Origin: Streptomyces sp. CB02400
GTDB taxonomy: Bacteria > Actinomycetota > Actinomycetes > Streptomycetales > Streptomycetaceae
NCBI RefSeq assembly: GCF_001905725.1
Contig: NZ_LIWB01000007.1
Location: forward strand, 124,001 to 188,000
Direction of reading: 5' to 3'
DNA: 64,000 nt
Shown here: in pieces, positions 17,046-25,510 of the stretch
Numbering within the stretch: the stretch's first letter is position 1
Layout: every line of letters begins with the position of its first letter
Notes under the pieces: model-generated
The model's database searches: none
Told to the model about the DNA's origin: nothing
Seen by the model: the letters and a program-made list of their open reading frames with translations, nothing else
Made by a program: the position numbers and the translations under genes

Positions 17046-17658
17046 TCACCAGTCCAACCTCCGGTCAGGTTGGAAACAGCTCAGTGCCCATACGGACCAG
17101 CACCACAGGGGCATGTAGACCAATACGTGATGCGTGTACTTCCTCTCCTCCAGCCAGAGGAAACGAAGGAGGCTGTCGGTGGCCAGCACAACGATCACCC
17201 CGAGCAGGACGATCGCCCCGGAGGCCCTGAACTGCCGCCTTCCCCAGTAGTCCCGAGCCGCTGTCGCCGCCGCTCCTTGCACGACACCCGACAGGACGAA
17301 CAGAACACCGGTGATGCGTTGTGCGAAAGCCGGGGCCCCCGAGGCGTCCGGCCATCCGATGACCGCGCTGAAGGTCATGGGGACAAGCAGCCCGGCCATC
17401 ATGAGCGACATGACCGTGCGCCTTCTCCAGGCCCGGTCGGGCCATGTCCCGGTCGGGCCATGGCCTGCTGTCACCCCCGCGCCAGGATATGGATGACGGA
17501 TCATCCAGGTCCGCGTTTTCCGGGTAATCGAAACGGCGGAGTATTTTTCGCAGCTCGTCCGGTGACCAGGCACTGCCGGCCGTCTCACCGCCGATGGTGA
17601 CTCGGCGGAGGCCACGGCTGTCGGGCGGCTCCACGACGGCCCATGGACGGATGCGCAT
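17046..17658 (-). pseudogene. Small membrane protein gene broken by a 16-bp tandem duplication
   Basis: The N-terminal part is in one frame (MRIRPWAVVEPPDSRG, AWSPDELRKILRRFDYPE, SISWRGGDSRPWPDR). It continues in another frame as AWRRRTVMSLMMAGLLV, FAQRITGVLFVLSGVVQG and VLLGVIVVLATDSLLRFLW, which would make four membrane helices. The switch lies exactly at a 16-bp direct repeat at 17432-17463. Removing one copy restores a single frame of about 200 codons (PWPDRAWRRRTVM). A shorter protein from the ATG at 17504 (152 aa, all four helices) could still be made. The function of the family is unknown to me. Confidence 0.72.
17432..17463. repeat. 16-bp tandem duplication (15 of 16 identical)
   Basis: CCCGGTCGGGCCATGT at 17432-17447 is followed directly by CCCGGTCGGGCCATGG at 17448-17463. 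It adds one base modulo three inside the membrane-protein reading frame and accounts fully for its frameshift. Confidence 0.85.
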
Positions 17659-17826
17659 GACCCCAGACTCGAACCCGAGTCGGCGTGGTGCACCCGGAGC
17701 TACCCCGTTCGGAAGGGGGCCGGAGAGGCCTCCGTGTCACTCGCACGGGCGGAGCGACCGGGCGGGGAGCACGATGTCCGGACGACGCGACAGGCGCCCC
17801 GCCAGGTCACATAGGACAGTAAGACC

Positions 17827-18966
17827 ATGAACCGTCACCGACGCCCGCCCCGGCGTGCCCCGTGGATCGCAGGCGGCGCCGCTGTGCTCGTCCTCGGTGG
17901 CATCGGCGTATGGGTGTTGGTGGCGCAGGACGGCGGCACGCCCAGCCCCACGCCTTCGGCCTCGAACGACCTGTCCCTTCCGACGCTGAACCCATTGCCG
18001 TCCTGGACGTTCACGACAGAGCCGTCGAGCACGGCACGGCGGACGCCGACGTCCACGCTGTCACCCGGGCCGACGGCGTCCCGGCCCCGTCAGCCGACCC
18101 CGCCGGCCCCGCCGAGCCGGCGGCCGACGACCCGACCGACGCCGCCGGCACAGCGGCCGACCGGCGAGCCGCTGCCGCCGGCACTGCGGACGGCAACCGA
18201 GCCGGCGCCGCCGGGTCAGAGGCCCACGACCCGGCCGGCGCCGCCCAGCAGTCGGCCCGTGCCCCAGCGGACCGCGACCGGCGCGTCGGCCCTGCGCACT
18301 CCGAAGGCGGGACCGACCACACCGCCGCGACCGGCGCGGACCACAACACCCCGCCCCTCGCCGGGCTCCCCGACACCCGCACCCTCGCCACGGTCCGCGA
18401 CACCCGAACTCCCGCAGCGGCCCGCAACACCCGAACCTCCGTCGAAGTCCGTCACTCCCAAGCCCCCGCCGAAGTCCGCGACACCCGAACCCCCGTCGAA
18501 GCACGCCACGCCCGAACCCCCGCCGAAGCCCGTCACACCCAAGCCCCCGCCGAAGTCCGCGACACCCGAACCCCCGTCGAAGCACGCCACGCCCAGATCC
18601 ACGCTGAAGCCCGCCGCCCCCGAACCCCCGCCGAAGTCCGCGACGCCGAAGCACCCTGCATCACCCGCCCGCCCAGCACCGACACGGACACCGACGACGC
18701 GGCCGGCGCCCTCGAAGCATGTAGCGACGCCGTCCGTCATGTCACCCGGGCCGACGCCCACGGCCGGTGGCGGCAAACGGGTGACCACCACGTGGTACAC
18801 CTCCCCGGCCGCGACGGCCGCCGCCCACCGCATGGCGGACGCCGACGCGGTCGGTGACCCCGCCTGCTCGATGGCGGCCGTGGGGCAGCCGGACCCCGGC
18901 CTGGTTCCGCGGAACGGCCGTATCGGCATCGGGCACCACGGCACGTACTGGTGCCTGGTCTGGTGA
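17827..18966 (+). CDS. Proline-rich membrane-anchored protein with repeats
   Basis: 379 aa. A short basic N-terminus is followed by one transmembrane helix (about 14-34, IAGGAAVLVLGGIGVWVLV). About 230 residues of Pro/Thr/Lys repeats follow (TPEPPSK, TPKPPPK, SATPEPP). A C-terminal domain of about 65 residues has two cysteines (VTTTWYTSPAATAAAHRMAD, GDPACSM, GIGHHGTYWCLVW). The likely topology is a proline-rich stalk crossing the cell wall with a small exposed head. The C-terminal domain is not recognised. It is convergent with panE, 11 bp away. An overlapping Ala-rich frame is a shadow: it lacks the hydrophobic helix and the ordered C-terminus. Confidence 0.75.
   Translation: MNRHRRPPRRAPWIAGGAAVLVLGGIGVWVLVAQDGGTPSPTPSASNDLSLPTLNPLPSWTFTTEPSSTARRTPTSTLSPGPTASRPRQPTPPAPPSRRPTTRPTPPAQRPTGEPLPPALRTATEPAPPGQRPTTRPAPPSSRPVPQRTATGASALRTPKAGPTTPPRPARTTTPRPSPGSPTPAPSPRSATPELPQRPATPEPPSKSVTPKPPPKSATPEPPSKHATPEPPPKPVTPKPPPKSATPEPPSKHATPRSTLKPAAPEPPPKSATPKHPASPARPAPTRTPTTRPAPSKHVATPSVMSPGPTPTAGGGKRVTTTWYTSPAATAAAHRMADADAVGDPACSMAAVGQPDPGLVPRNGRIGIGHHGTYWCLVW
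18460..18594 (+). repeat. 81-bp tandem repeat in the proline-rich gene
   Basis: A 54-bp block beginning AAGCCCCCGCCGAAGTCCGC at 18460 recurs exactly at 18541, a period of 81 bp (27 residues, TPKPPPKSATPEPPSKHATP). It sits in a longer degenerate array of Pro-Lys-Ser/Thr units. Confidence 0.8.
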
Positions 18967-18977
18967 GGCGGCAGCCG

Positions 18978-19904
18978 TCACCCCGCCGCCGCTCCGAGCA
19001 CGTACGGGGACAGGATGTCGGCCACCGTCCGGTTGCGCGGTGCGGGGACGTCGAGCCGGGCCGCGAGGTCGGCCACTCCCCCGCTGAGCCAGGGCAGCTC
19101 GAGACGGTTGCCGTTCTCCAGGTCGTTGTGCATGGAGGACGTCATGTCCGCGGGCAGCGTGTCGCAGAAGGCCAGTTGACGCTCGGCGAACGTGTCGTCC
19201 AGCGCGACACCCGACGCCTGCGCGAGCGCCACGGTCTCCTCCATGATCTCCCGCAGCAGTGCCCGGGAACGCTCGTGGGAACGGACGACACCGATGGGCC
19301 GGCGGACGGTGGCCGTGGTGGCCGACAGCCCGACGAGGAAGACGAACTTCTCCCAGATCACCCTGTCGATCTCCGCACTGGTCTCCGCGTCGATGCCCGC
19401 CTCACGACAGGCGGTCAGAAACCGCTGTACGACGGATTCCTGATCCGGGTGGCGGGCGCCGAAGACCATTCTCTGCAGGGCGCTGTTGTGCCTGACGACG
19501 CCGGGTTCCTCGATGAAGGCCGAGATGAAGCACGTTCCGCCCAGGACGGAGTCCGCGGGCAGGTGACGGCGGAGGATGTCGTCCTTGTGCACCCCGTTCT
19601 GCAGCGAGAGCACAGGGGCGTCCCCCGCCTTCGAGGAAGCCAGTTGTATGGCGATGTCCTCGGTGTCCCAGAGTTTCACGGCGACGACCACCAGGTCCGT
19701 GGGACCGAGTCGGGCAACGCTGTCGACGGCCGAGCCGGGCTGGGTGCGCACGTCCCCCAGCGGGCTGCGGACCAGCAGCCCCGAGCTGCGTACGGCCTCC
19801 AGATGACGGCCCCGGGCCACGAACGTGACCTCGTGGCCCGCCGCGGCCAGCCGCGCTCCGAAGTAACCACCGACTCCACCGGCTCCGACAACCGCGATAC
19901 GCAT
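18978..19904 (-). CDS. panE: 2-dehydropantoate 2-reductase (ketopantoate reductase family)
   Basis: 308 aa, full family length. The N-terminal Rossmann motif is MRIAVVGAGGVGGYFGARLA. The ketopantoate-reductase signature includes VVVAVKLWDTED, LSLQNGVHKDD, GGTCFISAF and the catalytic-lysine region RVIWEKFVFLVGLSATT. The family reduces 2-dehydropantoate to pantoate with NADPH in pantothenate/CoA synthesis. Streptomyces genomes often carry several paralogues, so this one may act on another 2-keto acid. The ATG at 19904 has a strong AAGGAGG site. It stands alone, with a DUF4139 gene diverging upstream. Confidence 0.9.
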   Translation of the reverse strand: MRIAVVGAGGVGGYFGARLAAAGHEVTFVARGRHLEAVRSSGLLVRSPLGDVRTQPGSAVDSVARLGPTDLVVVAVKLWDTEDIAIQLASSKAGDAPVLSLQNGVHKDDILRRHLPADSVLGGTCFISAFIEEPGVVRHNSALQRMVFGARHPDQESVVQRFLTACREAGIDAETSAEIDRVIWEKFVFLVGLSATTATVRRPIGVVRSHERSRALLREIMEETVALAQASGVALDDTFAERQLAFCDTLPADMTSSMHNDLENGNRLELPWLSGGVADLAARLDVPAPRNRTVADILSPYVLGAAAG

Positions 19905-20021
19905 GTGTGACCGCCTCCTTGAGGACCGTTCCGAGGATTATGACGATCCGCCTCGACCCGGCCTCGGGCCGGTCACCGCGTAGGCTGCCCTCGGCACGGA
20001 AACGGCTGGGTGGGGGAGCGC

Positions 20022-22049
20022 ATGACGGCTGGAACGGCCCCGAGGTGGGCATCGACTCTCGATTCGGTGGTGGTGTACGCGCAGGGCGCGCTCTGCCGCC
20101 GCCTGGCCCGGGGCACGGTGCCGGCGGGCGGACGCGTGCGGGTGGCGGGACTGCCCCGCTCGCTGGACCCGGGTTCGTTGCGGGCCCGCGTCGTCGAAGC
20201 GTCCGGGGTACGTGTCACCGAGGCCCGGGTGGAGGTGGAGGCCGAACTCCTCGATGCGGAACCGTCCGACGAGTTGCGGCGTGAGGAGAAGCGGCTGCGC
20301 GACGAGTGGGCGGCGGCGCGGGACCGCCGGGACCGGCAGCTGGGTCTGATCGAGGAGGTCGGGGCGCTCCGTCCGGTGCCGCCGGCCCGCAGGCGGGACG
20401 ACCCGCATCGCCGTACCCCGGTCGACGCGTGGCTGGAGCTCTCCGAGTTCGTCGACGAGCGCCTGACCGGGCTGCACGGCAGGCTCCGTGAGCTGGAGGA
20501 GGAGCTGCGCCGGGTCGAGCACGAGCTCACGGTCGCCGTGGACAGGCTCTCCCGTGCCTCCACCGACGCGCCCTCGGCACCGGTGGCCGACTCGATGTGC
20601 GCGGTCCTGACGCTGGACGGCGCGGACGACGCGGAGGTGGAGCTGGAGGTGGAGTACGGGGTGCCCGGCGCCGTCTGGGTGCCCGCCTACCGGCTCACCC
20701 ATCGGGAGGGCGAGAGCGACGGATCCCTGGTGCTGCGGGCCTCGGTCGCCCAGCGCACGGGTGAGGACTGGACCGGTGTGCGCATCGCCCTGGCCACCGC
20801 CGATCTGCGCCGTCGCACCGACCTGCCCCGGCTCCGCTCGGTCCGCGTCGGACGCAGTCAGTCCGCCCCCGCGCCTTCGGGCTGGCGTGAGCACCCGGCG
20901 GGGCTGACCGATCTCTTCGCCGGTTACGACACGGCAGGCCCCCGCCCCGACACGAGGCCGGCGTCCGGGGCTGTGGCCGGTGCCGCGCCCGGCCCCGTTC
21001 CCCCGCCCCCGCCCGTCCCGCTCCCGGAGGGCGCCGCCCGGCCGGCCTTCGGCAGCGCCCGGGCCCGGCCGGGCGGCGGGCCGCGTACCGGCGCGCGGCC
21101 CGCCGCGCCCGCCGCGCCCGGAGCCGCCCCGGCTGCTCCCGCGGCCTTCGGGGCGGCTCCACCACCGCCCGCCGCGTCCGCGGCGTCCGCGCCGCCGGTG
21201 CCCGTGGCCGGTCCGCCGCAGCCGGACGGCGCCGAACTCGACTACTCCGCGCTCGTCCTGTGCGGCCCGGACGAGCCGGGCGGCCGCCGGGGCAGGCTGT
21301 TCCCCGGCTCCGGCTTCGACCCGGTGACCGCCGAGTACCGCCGCCGCGCCGAGACGGTGGGCGCGCTGCCCCTTCCCGGGCACGCCGTGCGGCCCCGCGA
21401 GTCTGCGGGTTCCTTCGACCACCGGTTCGATGCCGCGGCCCCCGCCGACATTCCCTCGGACGGCACCTGGCACACCGTCACCGTCGGCGAGATCCCGGTC
21501 GGCCTGCGCACCGAGTACATCTGCGTTCCGTCCGTGGAGCAGACCGCGTACACGACGCTGGTGCTCTCCAACGCCACCGATCAGGCCCTGCTGGCCGGTC
21601 CGGTGGAGGTCACCGTGAACGAGGAGTTCCTGCTGACCGCCGCGCTGCCCACGCTCGCCCCGGGCGGCGTGTCCCGGGTGGGGCTCGGACCGGCCGAGGC
21701 CATCGGGGTCACCCGCCGGGTGAATCTGCACGAGTCGACCGCGGGGCTGCGCAACAACGTCACGGTGCTCGACCACCGCGTCCACGTGGAGCTGGCCAAC
21801 CGGCTTCCGGTGCCCGTCTCCGTGGAGGTGCGCGAGCGCGTGCCCGTCACCTCCGACGCGGACATCCGGATCGAGGAACGCGCCGACTGGACGGCGCCCG
21901 AAGGCGACACCGGCCCGGAGCGCCACGCGCCGGGCACACGCCTGTGGCGGATCGAACTGCCCGCCGGCGGCACCACCGCTCTCGACGGCGGCTACGAAAT
22001 CCGGATCCCGGCCGGCAAGGCCCTTACCGGCGGCAACCGCAGGAGCTGA
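20022..22049 (+). CDS. DUF4139 / mucoidy-inhibitor-A-like protein 1
   Basis: 675 aa. The N-terminal part (TLDSVVVYAQGALCRRLARG; DLxPGGxxRxRVxGLP-like opening) and the coiled region with REEKRLRDEWAAARDRRDRQ are typical of DUF4140/DUF4139 proteins. The C-terminal DUF4139 region (AYRLTHREGE, QRTGEDWTGVRIALATADLR, TLVLSNATDQALLAGPVEV) forms a beta-rich domain. An Ala/Pro-rich insert of about 95 residues interrupts it at about 307-403. The molecular role is unknown; E. coli-type MuiA affects mucoidy only indirectly. The ATG at 20022 has GGGGGAG and was preferred over the in-frame GTG at 20010. The second DUF4139 gene follows seven bases later. Confidence 0.82.
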   Translation: MTAGTAPRWASTLDSVVVYAQGALCRRLARGTVPAGGRVRVAGLPRSLDPGSLRARVVEASGVRVTEARVEVEAELLDAEPSDELRREEKRLRDEWAAARDRRDRQLGLIEEVGALRPVPPARRRDDPHRRTPVDAWLELSEFVDERLTGLHGRLRELEEELRRVEHELTVAVDRLSRASTDAPSAPVADSMCAVLTLDGADDAEVELEVEYGVPGAVWVPAYRLTHREGESDGSLVLRASVAQRTGEDWTGVRIALATADLRRRTDLPRLRSVRVGRSQSAPAPSGWREHPAGLTDLFAGYDTAGPRPDTRPASGAVAGAAPGPVPPPPPVPLPEGAARPAFGSARARPGGGPRTGARPAAPAAPGAAPAAPAAFGAAPPPPAASAASAPPVPVAGPPQPDGAELDYSALVLCGPDEPGGRRGRLFPGSGFDPVTAEYRRRAETVGALPLPGHAVRPRESAGSFDHRFDAAAPADIPSDGTWHTVTVGEIPVGLRTEYICVPSVEQTAYTTLVLSNATDQALLAGPVEVTVNEEFLLTAALPTLAPGGVSRVGLGPAEAIGVTRRVNLHESTAGLRNNVTVLDHRVHVELANRLPVPVSVEVRERVPVTSDADIRIEERADWTAPEGDTGPERHAPGTRLWRIELPAGGTTALDGGYEIRIPAGKALTGGNRRS

Positions 22050-22055
22050 CCCAGC

Positions 22056-23615
22056 ATGTCTACGTCATCGGAGCTCATCCCCCTCCCCGTCACCGCCGTC
22101 ACCTGTACGGAGGACCGTGCTCACGTCGAGCGTGCGACCGTGCTCGATCTGAAGGCCGGCACGCAGCGACTGCGTCTCGGACCGGTCAGCGCGCTGGCCG
22201 TGGACCGTACCCTCCATGCCGAGCTGACCGCCGGTCACCCGGCGACCGTGCTCGACGCGCGGATCGTCCGTGGCTGGACGCCGCGCGGGCCGGGGCCCGC
22301 CGACGACGACTCCGCGCTGCGCCGGCACGTGACGGCCCTGGAAGAGAAGCGGACGGCCCTGGAGCAGCGGCGTGACCGGCTGCGTGCCCGTCTCGATCTG
22401 CTCGGCCGTCTCGCCACCGATCTGCTGCGGGAGATCGGCGAGGGCGCCGGCTACGGAGAGGCGGAAAGGGACCGCTGGGCCCGGGAACTGGACCGGGTGG
22501 ACGGCGAACGCGACTCCCACGGCGAGCGGCTGCGCTCCGTGGAGGCCGAGTTGTCCGCCGTCACCGCCGAACTGTCCGAGACCCGGCGGGCCTTGGACCT
22601 CTCCGAGGCGGAGCCCGCCGAGCTGGTCGGTCACATCGAGCTGACCGTGCGCGCCCCGGCCGCCGGGCAGGCCGGGCTGCGGCTGAGCCATCTCACGCCG
22701 TGCGCGGTGTGGCGGCCCGCTTATCGGGCCGTGCTCGACGGGGATTCCCTCACGCTGGACACGGACGCGATCGTCTGGCAGCGCACCGGCGAGGACTGGT
22801 CGGGCGTACGGCTGACCTTGTCGACGGCCCGCTCCGCGGGGGCCGCGGAACCGCCCCGGCTCGGCGAGGACCGGCTGACGCTCCAGGAGCGTTCCGCCGC
22901 GGAGCGCCGCACCGTCCACGTCGACCTGCGCGAGGAGGAGGTCGCGGACCTCGGTCCCGCCCCCGTGCTCGGGCTGCCGGGCGTGGACGACGGCGGGGAG
23001 GTGCGCGTGCTCCACTCCCCCGCACCGGTCTCCGTGCCGGCCGACGGCCGCGCCCACCGGGTGCCGCTCTCCTCGTTCACCTCGCCCGCGAGGAGTGAGT
23101 ACGCCAGTTCGCCCGAGCTGTCGCCCCTGGTCACCCAGGTGGTGCGGTGCGACAACCGGTCCGGCCACGCACTGCTCGCCGGGCCTGTCGACCTGATCCG
23201 CGGCAGTGGGTTCAGCGGACGCGGCACCCTGGACTTCACCGCCCCCGGTGCCCCCCTCGAGCTCGCCTTCGGCAGTCGGGACGACCACCGGGTGCTGCGG
23301 CACACCGAGGAGACCCGCGAGACCGCCGGGATCACCCAGCGGACCGTCCTCACCCGGACCGTCCGCCTGCACCTCTCCAGGTTCTCCGCCCCCGGTGAGC
23401 AGGACGACAGGACGGTCGTCGTCCGGGAGCGCGTCCCGGTCTCCGAGGTCTCGGCGGTGGAGGTACGCCTGCGTCGGGACGACTGCTCCCCCGCGCCCGA
23501 CGCGATCGACGCGGACGGCATCGTCCGCTGGAACATCCCGCTGGCCCCGGGCGGCCGACGCACCGTCACCCTTGTCTACGAGGTCTCGGCGAGCAGCAAG
23601 GTCACCGGCCTGTGA
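22056..23615 (+). CDS. DUF4139 / mucoidy-inhibitor-A-like protein 2
   Basis: 519 aa, paralogue of the preceding gene and surely co-transcribed with it (six-base gap, AGGAG ribosome site inside the upstream end). An N-terminal domain opens with PLPVTAVTCTEDRAHVERAT. A coiled-coil lies at about 95-185 (ALEEKRTALEQRRDRLRARL), followed by DUF4139 (WRPAYRAVLDGDSLTLDTDA, WQRTGEDWSGVRLTLSTA, VVVRERVPVSEVSAVEV). The two products share domain order but are only distantly similar, so they may form a hetero-oligomer. The biochemical function is unknown. Confidence 0.83.
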   Translation: MSTSSELIPLPVTAVTCTEDRAHVERATVLDLKAGTQRLRLGPVSALAVDRTLHAELTAGHPATVLDARIVRGWTPRGPGPADDDSALRRHVTALEEKRTALEQRRDRLRARLDLLGRLATDLLREIGEGAGYGEAERDRWARELDRVDGERDSHGERLRSVEAELSAVTAELSETRRALDLSEAEPAELVGHIELTVRAPAAGQAGLRLSHLTPCAVWRPAYRAVLDGDSLTLDTDAIVWQRTGEDWSGVRLTLSTARSAGAAEPPRLGEDRLTLQERSAAERRTVHVDLREEEVADLGPAPVLGLPGVDDGGEVRVLHSPAPVSVPADGRAHRVPLSSFTSPARSEYASSPELSPLVTQVVRCDNRSGHALLAGPVDLIRGSGFSGRGTLDFTAPGAPLELAFGSRDDHRVLRHTEETRETAGITQRTVLTRTVRLHLSRFSAPGEQDDRTVVVRERVPVSEVSAVEVRLRRDDCSPAPDAIDADGIVRWNIPLAPGGRRTVTLVYEVSASSKVTGL

Positions 23616-23754
23616 CCCCTGGGGAGGCGCTCCGCTGTCACGTCCTCGGCCCGCCGCGTGTCCGGCACGGCACGCATGCCGGACGCGTGGCTGCCGTGTG
23701 TTCGACGACGTCCGTCCGGTGAGCCCGACGGTTCCACCGGACGTGCCCGCGCCG

Positions 23755-25134
23755 TCAGAACTTCGGTGTCGGTGCCTGTGACCGCACCAGCTCCACCGCC
23801 TCCTGTTCCGTCTGCACCGAGGGCGGCGAGCCCTCGAGCGGCTGCTGGGCCGTCTCCTTCATGCAGGCCACCGCGATGACACCGACCAGGGCCGCGGCCA
23901 TCGAGTAGTACGCCGGCATCATGTCCGAGCCGGTCGCGCCGATGAGGGCCGTGATGACCAGCGGCGTCGTGCCGCCGAACAGGGACGCCGACAGGTTGTA
24001 GCCGACCGACAGGGAGCCGTAGCGCACCGGCGTCGGGAACATGGCCGGCAGCGCCGCCGACATGGTGCCCAGCAGGCAGACCAGTGACAGGCCGAGCATC
24101 AGCATGCCGGCCGAGACGGCGAGCAGACTGCCCTGCTGCACCAGCAGGAACGCCGGGGCGGACAGGACGAAGAAGCCGAGCATGCCGGTCATCAGCAACG
24201 GCTTGCGGCCGAACCGGTCGTTCAGCCGGCCCACCTGGTTGATGATCAGCATCAGCACCACCATGGTGGCCACCAGGATCAGCAGACCGTGGCTCTCGCT
24301 GTAGTGCAGCTCGTCCGACAGGTACGTCGGCATGTACGACAGCAGCATGTAGTCGGTGACGTTGTACGCGCCGACCAGCGCGATGCACAGCACCAGCGTC
24401 GGCCAGTACTGCCGGAAGATCTTGGCGAGGTCGCCGTGGGCGGTGGTCTCCGCCGCGTTCGCGGCCTCGGTGATGTGGACATTGCCCTGCTCCAGCTTCA
24501 GATACGCCGGTGTGTCGTCCAGCTTCAGCCGCAGGTAGATGCCGACGATGCCCAGCGGCCCGGCGACCAGGAACGGGATGCGCCAGCCCCAGGCGTCCAT
24601 CGTGTCGGAGCCGAGCCAGGCGGTGAGGGCCGTGACCAGGCCCGCCGCGCCGGTGTACCCGGCCAGCGTGCCCAGTTCGAGGAAGCTGCCGAAGTAGCCG
24701 CGCCGCTTGTCCGGGGCGTACTCCGCGATGAAGGTGGAGGCACCGCCGTACTCGCCGCCGGTGGAGAAGCCTTGGAGCAGACGGAAGAGGATCAGCAGCA
24801 GCGGTGACCAGAAGCCGACGGCCGCGTAGGTCGGCAGCATGCCGATGGCGGCGGTGCCGATCGCCATCAGGATCATCGTCAGCGCGAGGACCTTCTTGCG
24901 GCCGACCTTGTCGCCCATCGGCCCGAAGACCATGCCTCCGAGCGGGCGCACCAGGAAGGCGACGGCGAAGGTGGCGAAGGACGACAGCAGCTGCGCGGTG
25001 TCGCTCCCGGAGGGGAAGAAGACCCGGCCGATGGTGCCGGCCAGATACGCGTAGATGCCGAAGTCGAACCACTCCATGGCGTTGCCGAGCGAGGCGGCCT
25101 TCACCGCTCGCTTGACCGCCCGCTCGTCCGTCAC
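23755..25134 (-). CDS. MHS-type MFS transporter (proline/betaine ProP-like)
   Basis: 459 aa with 12 predicted helices. The family opening is GNAMEWFDFGIYAYLAGTIG. The MFS loop motif is MGDKVGRKK between helices 2 and 3, repeated as LNDRFGRKP in the second half. ProP-like features include RLLQGFSTGGEYGGASTFIA. It is probably a proton symporter for a compatible solute or organic acid. The GTG at 25134 is the only standard start, yet the same frame stays open upstream for about 45 codons (PPLRRSDITV precedes the start), and homologues often begin earlier, so the true start is uncertain. An 18-bp palindrome lies 164 bp upstream. Confidence 0.87.
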   Translation of the reverse strand: MTDERAVKRAVKAASLGNAMEWFDFGIYAYLAGTIGRVFFPSGSDTAQLLSSFATFAVAFLVRPLGGMVFGPMGDKVGRKKVLALTMILMAIGTAAIGMLPTYAAVGFWSPLLLILFRLLQGFSTGGEYGGASTFIAEYAPDKRRGYFGSFLELGTLAGYTGAAGLVTALTAWLGSDTMDAWGWRIPFLVAGPLGIVGIYLRLKLDDTPAYLKLEQGNVHITEAANAAETTAHGDLAKIFRQYWPTLVLCIALVGAYNVTDYMLLSYMPTYLSDELHYSESHGLLILVATMVVLMLIINQVGRLNDRFGRKPLLMTGMLGFFVLSAPAFLLVQQGSLLAVSAGMLMLGLSLVCLLGTMSAALPAMFPTPVRYGSLSVGYNLSASLFGGTTPLVITALIGATGSDMMPAYYSMAAALVGVIAVACMKETAQQPLEGSPPSVQTEQEAVELVRSQAPTPKF

Positions 25135-25297
25135 CGTGATGTCCGACCGGCGCAGTGGCGGGTTCCGCCGGCGGCGGACGGCGCGGAACAGGGCGGGGTG
25201 ACGCCTGACCGCCTCGGAAGGGGGCGTGGGCTCGCTGTCGATGGGGGACGTGGCCGGGTTCCTTTCCAGGTCATGCCGTTGCGAACGGAACGTACCA

Positions 25298-25315
25298 GCG
25301 TCGTCGGGACGACGC
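25298..25315. promoter_or_regulatory. 18-bp palindrome between the transporter and lipoprotein genes
   Basis: GCGTCGTC-GG-GACGACGC, perfect 8-bp arms, in the 376-bp divergent region 25135-25510. It is placed to act as an operator for the transporter. No other gene is credible in this stretch. Confidence 0.4.
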
Positions 25316-25510
25316 CGGGAAGCGCGCTCGGAATCGCTTCTTCCCGGTGATCCCCCGGATACGCAGGTGTGAAGGCGGGCCGGTTCTCACCCGTGTGCCT
25401 CCGCTGCGCTGGTCGCCCGGGCGGACCGGTGATGCGGTGGGAGGACAAGGGCGGAAAGCGCCCGGGGCAGGCCGGCACCGGGGCGCTCGTCCCATCCTCA
25501 GGAGGCACTC

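Noticed and set aside
17666..17681. tRNA T-arm-like sequence GACTCG-AACC-CGAGTC
   Set aside because: No matching acceptor, anticodon or D arms could be placed around it on either strand.
17862..18857. Alternative Ala-rich 331-codon frame in the proline-rich gene
   Set aside because: It lacks the membrane helix and ordered C-terminus of the chosen frame; it reflects repeat composition.
19938..21926. 662-codon minus-strand open frame
   Set aside because: Shadow of the first DUF4139 gene.
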